Assembly: GCA_902727995.1 (NCBI GenBank)
Contig: CACVAZ010000033.1
Span: 1-40,920, forward strand
DNA from: an uncultured Sulfurovum sp.
GTDB lineage: Bacteria > Campylobacterota > Campylobacteria > Campylobacterales > Sulfurovaceae
Direction of reading: 5' to 3'
Length of the DNA stretch: 40,920 nucleotides
In this document: piece after piece, positions 8,020 through 16,776 of the stretch
Numbering within the stretch: position 1 is the stretch's first letter
How the letters are laid out: each line of letters opens with the position of its first letter
Notes under the pieces: generated by a model
Database searches by the model: none
What the model was told of the DNA's origin: nothing
What the model saw: only the letters and a program-made list of their open reading frames with translations
Position numbers and translations under genes: made by a program

Positions 8020-8892
8020 TTAAAATTGTTGTGTTGAAATTAATGTTTTAATTGTACGAGCAGTTACACCATGTTTTTCCATCATGTCGATTGCATCAAA
8101 AACCATATCTACATAAACAACAGCGTTTGTCTCTTGTCCTTTATATGTCTCTGGGGCTTTTGCTTTTTCTGTAGGTTGATTGTCGTTTACCATGCTTTGT
8201 AGTGCTGTTGGGTTTTGTACGGTTGGTAGTTCGCTTAATGGTCGGTTCATGATGAGTTGCAATTCTGCTCCATAGCTGTGAAGTTGAAGTTGTTCTAAAA
8301 CTTGACCATAAGTAAAGTTTGTAAGTATCTTCCCTTCTTCGTCTAAATGTAAGAATTTTTCTTCTAAAAGTTTTTCTATAACCAAAGTTATAATTTCATT
8401 TTTTGTAAGTGCTGTTCTACGGAAAAGAGATTCATTGTATTTAGTGGTGAGTTCTTCAGCAGATGAAAGTTTTAGGTTTGGTATGGCTTTTGTTATCATG
8501 GCTCTACCAAAAAGGTAAAAGATTACTAGGGTAAAGTCATACTTTGTAAATGTTGATGATGCTGGGGGAAATGATGTTGATGTTTGTTGAGCTTCTCTTA
8601 ATTTGAAAAAAGCTTTAACTAGGTTCTTTTTAAACTCTACTACTTGTTTTGAGTTTTTGAGCAGGGTCATTAGGAATGTGGCTTGTTGCTCATTGAGCAT
8701 TGTCACAGTTTTAGACTGCTTACCAACCTGCGATTTCAAATCGTAGGTTAAAACTTTTCCAAACTCCTCAATATCTTTTCTATAAGTTCTTAGAAGATTA
8801 TTAATACTTGTGTATTTATTATCAGTACTATTAGCGATGACTAACGCAGATACTCTCGGTTCATTGTTGATGATTTCTAAAAGGTGGGTCAT
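8020..8892 (-). CDS. rha: Rha-family phage regulatory protein
   Basis: EPRVSALVIANSTDNKYTSINNLLRTYRKDIEEFGKV...KQSKTVTMLNEQQATFLMTLLKNSKQVVEFKKNLVKAFFKLREAQQ is Rha-like. Start set at MTHLLEI with upstream AGAGAGG, rather than the 8922 ORF start. Confidence 0.85.
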   Translation of the reverse strand: MTHLLEIINNEPRVSALVIANSTDNKYTSINNLLRTYRKDIEEFGKVLTYDLKSQVGKQSKTVTMLNEQQATFLMTLLKNSKQVVEFKKNLVKAFFKLREAQQTSTSFPPASSTFTKYDFTLVIFYLFGRAMITKAIPNLKLSSAEELTTKYNESLFRRTALTKNEIITLVIEKLLEEKFLHLDEEGKILTNFTYGQVLEQLQLHSYGAELQLIMNRPLSELPTVQNPTALQSMVNDNQPTEKAKAPETYKGQETNAVVYVDMVFDAIDMMEKHGVTARTIKTLISTQQF

Positions 8893-8893
8893 A

Positions 8894-9397
8894 CTAAACC
8901 TCTCTTTCAGAAAGAGGTACATACTCTTTAGAAGTTACACTAACATTACTTTCTGCTGGCATAATCAGCTGTTGTCCATATTGAGGATGGTTAAATCTAG
9001 CAAATGTCTGTTCAAAGCTATCTAAAGACCCTTTTATATTTAGTATGTCGAGTAAAGGTTGAAGAGAATATTTGTTGATGGATTCAAGTGTTGCACCAAA
9101 AAAGAGCAAGACAGGACATTCTTCATCTATGTCTTGACTTTCTGCATGTTCAGCTATGAGATATTTGGTTTTTTTAGAGAGATTGTAAACAATACCCTCT
9201 TGGGTGGTAAGTGTGTCATTTCTAAAGTCTACATCTGAAACTTTAACGGCTATTAATTCACTGGCACTCATGCCTGTGTTAAATGCTAAGTATGACCAAC
9301 ATTTCATAAGACCTGTTGATTTACTCATAATAAGTTTTGACTCTTCATCTGAAAAGCCTTGATATGTTGGGGATTTTACTAGGGTAAGGTTTTGCAT
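8894..9397 (-). CDS. Truncated tyrosine-recombinase catalytic-domain homologue lacking catalytic residues
   Basis: STGLMKCWSYLAFNTGMSASELIAVKVSDVDF aligns with the prophage integrase STGKIKAWLFLAFNSGLRVGELKGIQLTDIDF; SLQPLLDILNIKGSLDSFEQTFA aligns with YFQPLLKELKIKGTLGMTRKTFA. Active-site R and H boxes are absent. Confidence 0.75.
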   Translation of the reverse strand: MQNLTLVKSPTYQGFSDEESKLIMSKSTGLMKCWSYLAFNTGMSASELIAVKVSDVDFRNDTLTTQEGIVYNLSKKTKYLIAEHAESQDIDEECPVLLFFGATLESINKYSLQPLLDILNIKGSLDSFEQTFARFNHPQYGQQLIMPAESNVSVTSKEYVPLSEREV

Positions 9398-9441
9398 TTT
9401 TTCTCCTAAAACTGTTTTTGTTCTAGGAGTATAATTAATTT

Positions 9442-9507
9442 AAAGTAACTATTTACTTAAAAAGGTTACTTTAACTATAAATTTAATGAATTAAGGTTAC
9501 TATTTAT
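9442..9507. promoter_or_regulatory. Repeated GTTACT / AGTAAC motifs, putative operator cluster
   Basis: AAAGTAAC (9442-9449) and GTTACTTT (9465-9472) form an inverted repeat; a further AAGGTTACTATTTATTT overlaps the 3' end of the HTH gene. Confidence 0.45.
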
Positions 9508-9736
9508 TTGAAATCTCTTTAATGAACCTCTTGAATTGGTCAAATTCCTTAAATTCATTTTCTTTTTCTTTATATGCAATATACCACTCTAATGCTTTTC
9601 TTAAAATTTCTCCTATCTCTCCTGTAGACGCTGATTTTTTCAAGGTACTTTCTTTTGCACCTGTAATTTCGGCTAACTCTCTATAGGACAAATTGTAATC
9701 CTTACATACTCGCTTAACTAAGTTTAATTCAGTCAA
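9500..9736 (-). CDS. Small HTH DNA-binding protein
   Basis: 78 aa; LVKRVCKDYNLSYRELAEITGAKESTLKKSASTGE is an XRE/HTH-like pattern. Confidence 0.65.
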   Translation of the reverse strand: MTELNLVKRVCKDYNLSYRELAEITGAKESTLKKSASTGEIGEILRKALEWYIAYKEKENEFKEFDQFKRFIKEISNK

Positions 9737-9779
9737 TGTTTTTCCTTTCGTGGGATTATTATAACGTGAAAACTTTGAA

Positions 9780-10637
9780 CTATGGAAGTTTTACAGTTTC
9801 AATTTGAATTTTTTCTCCAAATGCTTTAAATATAGATTCTTCGATAATATCCCACTTTTCCCATATGTAATCGTTTTTTTCCTCTATGATTAAAATTTTA
9901 CCATCATAGCTTAAGAACTCAATAGCATCATTGAATCGCTTTATCTCTATGGGATTACTATTTGTTACTAAACTTTGCAGTTCTAACCACTTTTGATTGT
10001 CATCTACACAAGGAGTTTTATTATCAGAAATATTGCCATCTCCTTTTTTATCATAATCTACCATAGGTTTAAATATGTAGATAGCAGAAGCTGTCATAAT
10101 GAAGAACATAATAATTAAGCCAAGCACTCCTACTGGTTCTTCATCATCAATATATTTAACTATCTCAAAAAATAGAATATAAGCAACTATAACTATTAAT
10201 GCCCTTTTTATAAAAGATTTAACTACTCGTTTCTCTCTTAATCTATTCTCTCTTTGAATATCTATTTCAAATTCGATTGCTTTTTTCTTTTGATTTTCCT
10301 CTATGAAAATATCTTTAATAAAACCGATAGCTCCAGCCCACAAAAAGACTCCTAAAGTAATTACAATACCAGCTCCCCATGTAGAATAAACCTTTTTTTC
10401 AATAAAATTGTCAGCAAAATAAACTATAACCATAGCCAAAACTATAGCAGTAGCTATAAGAATTAACATTTGATTGCCACTGAGTTTATTTTCTTTTTCT
10501 TTCGGTTCAGAGTTAAGATATTCGACTATTGCTTGAAATATTGCTCCTACAATACCAATCACCAAAAAAATCAATCCGATTGCTACAATAATCTTCACTA
10601 TAAACCATGCAATATCCCAAATACTTGCGTCTAACAT
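9780..10637 (-). CDS. Hypothetical multi-pass membrane protein
   Basis: Several hydrophobic helices (IVKIIVAIGLIFLVIGIVGAIF, LILIATAIVLAMVIVYF, ALIVIVAYILFFEIV, LGLIIMFFIMTASAIYIF) and a soluble C-terminal domain. Start set at MLDASIW after GGGGAACTTAAA. Confidence 0.65.
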   Translation of the reverse strand: MLDASIWDIAWFIVKIIVAIGLIFLVIGIVGAIFQAIVEYLNSEPKEKENKLSGNQMLILIATAIVLAMVIVYFADNFIEKKVYSTWGAGIVITLGVFLWAGAIGFIKDIFIEENQKKKAIEFEIDIQRENRLREKRVVKSFIKRALIVIVAYILFFEIVKYIDDEEPVGVLGLIIMFFIMTASAIYIFKPMVDYDKKGDGNISDNKTPCVDDNQKWLELQSLVTNSNPIEIKRFNDAIEFLSYDGKILIIEEKNDYIWEKWDIIEESIFKAFGEKIQIETVKLP

Positions 10638-10638
10638 T

Positions 10639-10962
10639 TTAAGTTCCCCTTTTTTCACCATACTGAAATGAATGACTAATCAAGTCAATACACTCATCAA
10701 ACTTACTTCTTTCTATCTCATGATAATCCACAACTTTAAAATCAATTCTAATAGCTTTATAGAGCTGTCTACTACAGTGTTCAAAATATTCATCATCAAA
10801 AGTACCGTTGTTCTGATGCTTAGAAAAAGCTACTGCCACCTTATTAACAGTATCTCTAATTATTTTAGCCTGATGTCTTGTCAATAGTTCTAACTCATCC
10901 TTAAAGTACCCAGATGAGTGTTCCACTCCATGTATCCACGATGCATCTATTTTTTCCAACAT
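10639..10962 (-). CDS. Hypothetical protein
   Basis: 107 aa; immediately upstream of and co-directional with 9780-10637. Confidence 0.6.
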   Translation of the reverse strand: MLEKIDASWIHGVEHSSGYFKDELELLTRHQAKIIRDTVNKVAVAFSKHQNNGTFDDEYFEHCSRQLYKAIRIDFKVVDYHEIERSKFDECIDLISHSFQYGEKRGT

Positions 10963-10965
10963 CTC

Positions 10966-11340
10966 TTAACCCTTTCTTCTCAATGTATTTATCATGCCCA
11001 TTATAAGAACATCATTTCTTTCAAGAGCCTCTAGCTGAGTTATGCTCTTTTGCTGACTGCTCTCTATGCGTTTAACTGCTTCTAGTAGCTTTACAGAGTC
11101 CATATCATGATAAAGCTTCTGAACAGACTCTTCAATCTCTGTATGCTCTTCATGTACTATTCTACCCTTTTCTATAGGTTTAGATGGATTGAGTTTTCTC
11201 TCTAGCTCACCACCAATAAATATATCGTTGTTTGCAAGATTTATCAAACCTGTTAACATCTTCTTTTGGTTGCTTTCTATGAGTTTCATAACCTCCTGTA
11301 GTTCTGAGACATCAATCATGCTCAACTCTTTAAAAATCAT
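10966..11340 (-). CDS. Hypothetical protein
   Basis: 124 aa; internally repetitive (LQEVMKLIESNQKKMLTGLINLANNDIFIGG / LLEAVKRIESSQQKSITQLEALERNDVLIMG). Confidence 0.6.
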   Translation of the reverse strand: MIFKELSMIDVSELQEVMKLIESNQKKMLTGLINLANNDIFIGGELERKLNPSKPIEKGRIVHEEHTEIEESVQKLYHDMDSVKLLEAVKRIESSQQKSITQLEALERNDVLIMGMINTLRRKG

Positions 11341-11518
11341 GACTAACAGGACAAAGGTCAGAGATACCTACATTTAGTGTTTTGGTACTACCCAATACAT
11401 CATAATAACAAATCTTATTCATCCCACTAATTCTTTCACCAGTTAAAAATCCATAAGCCCCATAAACTGTTGTAACCAATGTTGCAAGTGCAATTAATGC
11501 TAAACACATTTTTTTCAT
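11330..11518 (-). CDS. Small secreted protein, KICYYDVLGS-type family
   Basis: Signal peptide MKKMCLALIALATLVTTVYG, then GERISGMNKICYYDVLGSTKTLNVGISDLCPVSHDF; RBS AAAAGGATTTAGT before the ATG at 11518. Confidence 0.65.
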   Translation of the reverse strand: MKKMCLALIALATLVTTVYGAYGFLTGERISGMNKICYYDVLGSTKTLNVGISDLCPVSHDF

Positions 11519-11867
11519 ACTAAATCCTTTTTTCAAAGTATACCCCAACGAAATAAACTTTTATCAGTCGCCCCTTTAAATTTCAATTTTTTATAAAAAA
11601 GGGTTCTTTTCTAAGCATTTAAGTAAGAAGTGATGATTTTAAAGGTGCTTTTTGTGTGTTCACCTTATTTTTTTCAGTTTGAGGGTAAGGGAAATTTTGA
11701 GGCATTTTGAGAATTAAAAGTTTATTTTCTCTTAATTTTTACTACTGGTGAAACTTCATTTATTTAGTGCTAAACAGTAGTAGTTTAAAAGGTCGTTGCC
11801 TATTCATGGAAGCACTCTAATTTATCCAAAAGCCTATTTTATGGGATTCTATATATATATTATTGTG

Positions 11868-11890
11868 CTACTCGGCAAAAACTCGGCAAA
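11868..11890. repeat. Internal copy of the att-proximal paired CTCGGCAAA motif
   Basis: ctaCTCGGCAAAAACTCGGCAAA, 11-bp period, near identical to 40624-40642. Confidence 0.6.
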
Positions 11891-12139
11891 AATAAGCACT
11901 TCTCAGTACCTCTACACACTAATTAACAAACTATTTACAGTTTTTTTATGTTTCTTTTTGATGGGGGGGTGATTCCCCAAAGGGATTTCTGCAAAAAAAG
12001 ACCATGGAAGCAGACGTAAATAGACTTAAATAATTTCAACAAGAAATAATCTACTTTAAATAACAATAAAATATTTCCTATAATTCAATAAAATAATGAT
12101 AATATGTTGAATAGTAAAGTTATCAATAAAGGAACAAAG

Positions 12140-12736
12140 ATGAAAAACTTACCAGAAAATGAAATTCTAAACAACCGAAAAAAAATTTATGAAATTTTTT
12201 ACAAAAAAAGGGGGATGAATGGTCGTAAATATACCAGGGACTATAAACTTTGCCAACCTACTCTAACAAGTATTTTGCTAGGTAAAACACTACTTTCTAG
12301 CGAATCTTTTAACCATGCTAGTCCAGCGTTTAAAGTTGTTAAACAATTAGATAAAGATGGCATGTGGATTGGACCAATACCTTACGGAATGATAAAAAAT
12401 CCTTTAATTGATTTTCACAAAGGAGCAAATCTTGGAGCCTTTTCAGAAGATGGAAGCCTTGTTGTTTCAAATGGTTTAATTAATCATTTAAAAATTGGAA
12501 GCATTCATGATTATGAAGAAGTTTTTCTTTTAGCAGCCATAGATGCTTTTTCATCACGATCAGGAACTTGTACAAAAAGTGATGAAGAGCTTAGTCGTGT
12601 TACAGGTATGAATATCAGCTCCATAGAGGAAGAAATCAATTCTCTCTGGAGAAGTGCTTGGCTTTCTATCAAATCACACAATGGTGTTCGACATATAAAA
12701 GTTATTGAAGCTAATCCAGCTATAAAGGCAAAATAA
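12140..12736 (+). CDS. Hypothetical early/replication-region DNA-binding protein
   Basis: RBS AAAGGAACAAAG-ATG at 12140; wHTH-like C-terminus (CTKSDEELSRVTGMNISSIEEEINSLWRSAWLSI). Confidence 0.6.
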   Translation: MKNLPENEILNNRKKIYEIFYKKRGMNGRKYTRDYKLCQPTLTSILLGKTLLSSESFNHASPAFKVVKQLDKDGMWIGPIPYGMIKNPLIDFHKGANLGAFSEDGSLVVSNGLINHLKIGSIHDYEEVFLLAAIDAFSSRSGTCTKSDEELSRVTGMNISSIEEEINSLWRSAWLSIKSHNGVRHIKVIEANPAIKAK

Positions 12737-13677
12737 TGACAGTTTCAGGCACAGAATACATCATGGTTCCACAAGGATTACTCCAGGAAAATGGAATGAC
12801 AGAGGGGAAAGCTCTTCTTTGTGGACTTATCCATGGTTTATCAGGTAAATTTGGTTATTGCTCTGCAAAAAATGACTATTTAGCCAATTATTTTAATATA
12901 AAAGAATCAGCAATGAAAAAGAGAATTCTAAGATTAATTGAAGATGATTTTATTGTTAATATTGGTACAAAAAAAGAGAGAAAATTAGTGCTTAAAATGT
13001 TCCAACAAACGGGACAAATTGTCACTTCTGAAGAGTCAAAGGGACAAATTGTCACGCAAAAGGGACAAATTGTCACAAATATGGACTTATTACTTACACT
13101 ATATAGCAATAATAAATATATAATAAAGGTCAACGCGTTTGACCCTAATAAGGTCAAGTCCGAAAAAGAGATTAGACAACTCCTCTTTGATTACTTCTGG
13201 TCAACCTATCCTAATCGTGTAAAAAAACAAGATGCTTTAAAAAAGTTTATGACTTTAAAAGTAGCTGATATTGAAAAACTCATCAATGCAATGCCAAAAA
13301 TAAATGCCTACTACACTCAAGATGATGATGAAACTTCTTTTATACCTGCTTGTCCTCATCCAACAACGTTTATAAATGGCAAACGTTGGGAAGACGAACA
13401 ATATTTAACAAGTAAAAAAAATACGAAAAAGGGGGGCGATATTTTTGAAGATGTTACAAAACCTCCAGCAAACCTTTTGGTCGAAAATTTTGTAACTAAG
13501 CTTAGAGAGCTTTCAGATGGGGACGAGGTAGCGTTTAATGAACAAGAGAACAATCTCTTAGCTGAACTCGCTTGGACAGCTGAAGAGGCACTGGAGGAGT
13601 ATTACTGCTATCAGAACATCGATGTGATGACAAAAGTGATTGAAGAGAGATTAAAATCAAAAGAAAAGGTAGCATAA
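12736..13677 (+). CDS. Phage replication-initiator-like wHTH protein
   Basis: N-terminal wHTH (ALLCGLIHGLSGKFGYCSAKNDYLANYFNIKESAMKKRILRLIEDDFI); directly before the DnaB-like helicase; contains iteron DNA. Confidence 0.65.
   Translation: MTVSGTEYIMVPQGLLQENGMTEGKALLCGLIHGLSGKFGYCSAKNDYLANYFNIKESAMKKRILRLIEDDFIVNIGTKKERKLVLKMFQQTGQIVTSEESKGQIVTQKGQIVTNMDLLLTLYSNNKYIIKVNAFDPNKVKSEKEIRQLLFDYFWSTYPNRVKKQDALKKFMTLKVADIEKLINAMPKINAYYTQDDDETSFIPACPHPTTFINGKRWEDEQYLTSKKNTKKGGDIFEDVTKPPANLLVENFVTKLRELSDGDEVAFNEQENNLLAELAWTAEEALEEYYCYQNIDVMTKVIEERLKSKEKVA
13011..13076. repeat. Three iterons GGGACAAATTGTCAC inside the replication gene (putative origin)
   Basis: Identical 15-mers at 13011-13025, 13041-13055 and 13062-13076, followed by an AT-rich stretch at about 13077-13127. 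Confidence 0.65.
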
Positions 13678-14957
13678 TGAGCGAAAGAAAAATAGATTTA
13701 CTAATTGATACTGAGACTGAACAAGCTTTATTACATTCCTTGATGAGTTTTGATACTGATGAAACAATGTCAGTACTATTAAAAGCACAAGAGAAACTTT
13801 TTTATGACAAAGAACATCAAACTATTTTCGGCGTAGTAAAAAAAATTGAAGATCTTCCAAATGTAAAATTATCGCTTGAGACAGTAATGGCTGAATTAAG
13901 AGCTTATAATGCAAGTGCTATACCAAGTCTTATGAATATTGCAACAAGTGAACCTACCCCCTCTCCTGCTCATGCATTTGCTATTTTAGACGAGTGGTAC
14001 AGAAAAAGAAAAGTTTATTATGCACTTAAGAATGGATTAGATGCTCTTTTCGAGGGAGAAGAGAGTTCTTTGGTTGTCGGAAATCAAATTTCAAAAGAGC
14101 TTGATGATGCAATTATCATTAACAATGATACTTTTACTAGCTTTGCTGATTTACGTGTTCAATTCGCCAATGCTACACCATTAGCCAAAATATCAACAGG
14201 TATTCCTTTTTTAGATGCAAAAATGAAAGGTGGGCTAGAAGATGGTCAATTCGTTTTACTCTTTGGTGATCCAGAGGCTGGTAAAACCATGCTTGGTACA
14301 CAGATTATGCGAAATATGTCAAAAAATTGGAAAACAATGTTTTTTCCTTTTGAATTTAGCAGTAGAAGTTTTTTTGAACACTCAAAAGATAGATACAAAG
14401 GGCAATTCAATGAAGACAATCTTTATGTAGAAGATGGTTCTGCTGACCTTTTTGATATAGAATCAAAGCTTAAAATGTTTGCTAAACGAGGAGGAAAAAT
14501 AGCCCTAATTGATTCGCAATCAATGGTAGAAAATCATAGTAACAAAGGCACATCTGAAGAGCGTGAGACAGAAAAATTCCACGTATTATCACGAGTATGT
14601 TTACGTTATGGGCTAAGAATTATTTTTATTTGTCAACAAGCCAAAGAAGATACACGTTCAGGAATTGTATCACCCATGAAGTCCAAAATGGGAGGTCACT
14701 ATGCTCATCAAATTTACAAAGTAGAAATGCCCAAAAAGAAATATGATAATGATGGAAACCTTGTAAACTTTACAGAAAGAGATTTAGTAGTATATAAAAA
14801 TAAGCAAACAGGTCTTTTCGGTAAAAAACCAATCCATTTTGACAAAAAGACACTTGAATTTACAGGCATGTCCAAACCAAAAGAAGATGGATACAAGATT
14901 ATTATTGAAGAAGATGATAAAGACAATAATGTTTATATGCCTCACATGGGAGACTAG
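13677..14957 (+). CDS. DnaB-like replicative helicase / RecA-fold ATPase
   Basis: N-terminal DnaB-like TEQALLHSLMSFD; GLEDGQFVLLFGDPEAGKTMLGTQIMRNM (Walker A); IALIDSQSM (Walker B). Confidence 0.85.
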   Translation: MSERKIDLLIDTETEQALLHSLMSFDTDETMSVLLKAQEKLFYDKEHQTIFGVVKKIEDLPNVKLSLETVMAELRAYNASAIPSLMNIATSEPTPSPAHAFAILDEWYRKRKVYYALKNGLDALFEGEESSLVVGNQISKELDDAIIINNDTFTSFADLRVQFANATPLAKISTGIPFLDAKMKGGLEDGQFVLLFGDPEAGKTMLGTQIMRNMSKNWKTMFFPFEFSSRSFFEHSKDRYKGQFNEDNLYVEDGSADLFDIESKLKMFAKRGGKIALIDSQSMVENHSNKGTSEERETEKFHVLSRVCLRYGLRIIFICQQAKEDTRSGIVSPMKSKMGGHYAHQIYKVEMPKKKYDNDGNLVNFTERDLVVYKNKQTGLFGKKPIHFDKKTLEFTGMSKPKEDGYKIIIEEDDKDNNVYMPHMGD

Positions 14958-14958
14958 T

Positions 14959-16776
14959 ATGAGTATAGAAAAAGAAAAACTAAACAGAGCCATTCGAAAT
15001 GAAAAGATTTACCGTGGTGATGCTGAAAGTTTTTTACTTTATGTTGAAACCATTTTTAAATTTAAATATAAAAAGAAGTTTCGCCGTACCTGGTGGGATG
15101 AGCTGTTAGCTCAAGCACTTATGGACTTACTCTTTGGCGTAAATGACCGTTTACTGCTTGAAATGCCACCAAGGCACGGCAAAACAGAGCGTGGGGTGCG
15201 TATGTTGGCTTCTTATGCCCAAGGTATTGATGAGCAAATTAAGATTCAATACGGAACTTATGGTGATACACTCTCTAAGTTAACCAGTACTGAAACAAAA
15301 GAGATTATGGAGTCAAGTATCTTTAAGGAAATCTTTCCAACCTTGGATTTTTCACGAAAATTGAACTTAAACACCCATTGGCTGCTTAAAGCTGGAGGTG
15401 GGTTTTTAGGTACATCGGTAAGTGGTGGAGCTACAGGCATGGGTGCAGAGATAGGAATCTTTGATGACCTACTAAAAGCCATAGAAGGTGACTCTAAAGC
15501 TAAACGAGATGAAGCTTATAAATATTATGTTACTTCTGGACTAACACGATTAGAAGGTCGTAAAGCTGTTTTGATGATTATGCAGCGTTTACACCCCGAT
15601 GACCCTGCTGGACGTGTTATCGAAAAACAAGGACTTGTAAAAGATGGTGGTTTATGGCAAAAGATTTCTCTACCAGCCATAAATAACTTTAAAGAGTTCT
15701 ACGACTGGATAAAAGGTCGGCATAAATTGGAAAAAGATAATTGTACCAATGAAGAAAAAACACTCTTTGAACAAATTGCCAGAACTTTAACCATTGTTGA
15801 TACTGAGACATACAAACAAAACAATCCAAATCTAAAAAATCATGAATATAAAAAGTATGAAATAAAAAGAAATAAAGTCTACTATTATCAACTTGCTCGT
15901 GAAGCTTATTTAAAACTAAAAATGATAGAACCTACTGTAATACATTACAACGAAATGAAAGTTATACGACCACCACTTACTCCTCTTGATGAAGAAGAGT
16001 ATGGACTTGACTACTTGGTTCAACAACGCACAGAGCTTGGAGAGATAGATTTTAATAAACAATATCTTCAAGAGGTAAATATCGATAGAGCAGGTTATTT
16101 TTTAGAAGAGAACATTACTTATGTTACCGACATTGAGTTACCTGATCAGTATCTTTATATTATTATTGATCCTGCTGAAAGTGAAAAGAAAACTTCTGAT
16201 GACAGAGCCATAGGAGTCTATGGGAAAAGTGTTGATGAAAGTGAAGTAGTAAGAACAATACTAATGGATGGTAGACGTGGCAAATGGGGAACCTATGATC
16301 TAGTTGCAGAAATAATAAATATGATGATGAAGTATCCAACAGCAAGAGTCTTTTTAGAAGGAGCTGGTGGAGGTATCACCATTAAGAATGTACTTAACAA
16401 TCAAATTTTGATTATGAATGCAAAACTACAAAAAGAGGCAAAAGACCAAATAACAGCAAGTATTACTGTTTTTCCTCCTGATAACACTTTTCAAGCTAAA
16501 AACAAAAGAATCAAGCTCCTTACGAAGCCTTTGGAGTCACATACGTTTCAAATCTATAAATTTATGGATACCGATTTTAAACAGCAGTTTATTTATGGAG
16601 AACTTTTAAAGTTTAATCCTGAAAAAACAACCAACACCGATAACTGTATTGATACTGCTGGACTAAGTTACTCATTGCCAGACGTTTACCCAAAACGTTT
16701 TTTAGAGAAAAAAGAAAAAACCATAAGACGACATAGTCAACGAAAAACAAAGAGATCTACATGGAGAGGATATTAA
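14959..16776 (+). CDS. terL: Terminase large subunit
   Basis: FRRTWWDELLAQALMDLLFGVNDRLLLEMPPRHGKTERGVRMLASY ATPase motif; GIFDDLLKAI; nuclease-like IIIDPAESEKKTSDDRAIGVYG. Start set at MSIEKEK. Confidence 0.92.
   Translation: MSIEKEKLNRAIRNEKIYRGDAESFLLYVETIFKFKYKKKFRRTWWDELLAQALMDLLFGVNDRLLLEMPPRHGKTERGVRMLASYAQGIDEQIKIQYGTYGDTLSKLTSTETKEIMESSIFKEIFPTLDFSRKLNLNTHWLLKAGGGFLGTSVSGGATGMGAEIGIFDDLLKAIEGDSKAKRDEAYKYYVTSGLTRLEGRKAVLMIMQRLHPDDPAGRVIEKQGLVKDGGLWQKISLPAINNFKEFYDWIKGRHKLEKDNCTNEEKTLFEQIARTLTIVDTETYKQNNPNLKNHEYKKYEIKRNKVYYYQLAREAYLKLKMIEPTVIHYNEMKVIRPPLTPLDEEEYGLDYLVQQRTELGEIDFNKQYLQEVNIDRAGYFLEENITYVTDIELPDQYLYIIIDPAESEKKTSDDRAIGVYGKSVDESEVVRTILMDGRRGKWGTYDLVAEIINMMMKYPTARVFLEGAGGGITIKNVLNNQILIMNAKLQKEAKDQITASITVFPPDNTFQAKNKRIKLLTKPLESHTFQIYKFMDTDFKQQFIYGELLKFNPEKTTNTDNCIDTAGLSYSLPDVYPKRFLEKKEKTIRRHSQRKTKRSTWRGY

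Noticed and set aside
10672-11377. Plus-strand ORFs 10672-10887 and 11189-11377
   Set aside because: Antisense to a consistent leftward operon with RBS-supported starts.
11963-12000. GATTCCCCAAAGGGATTTC as a terminator
   Set aside because: Imperfect short stem with no U-tract; not convincing.
14242-14430. ORF within the DnaB-like gene (+)
   Set aside because: Alternative frame inside the ATPase domain with Walker motifs in the main frame.
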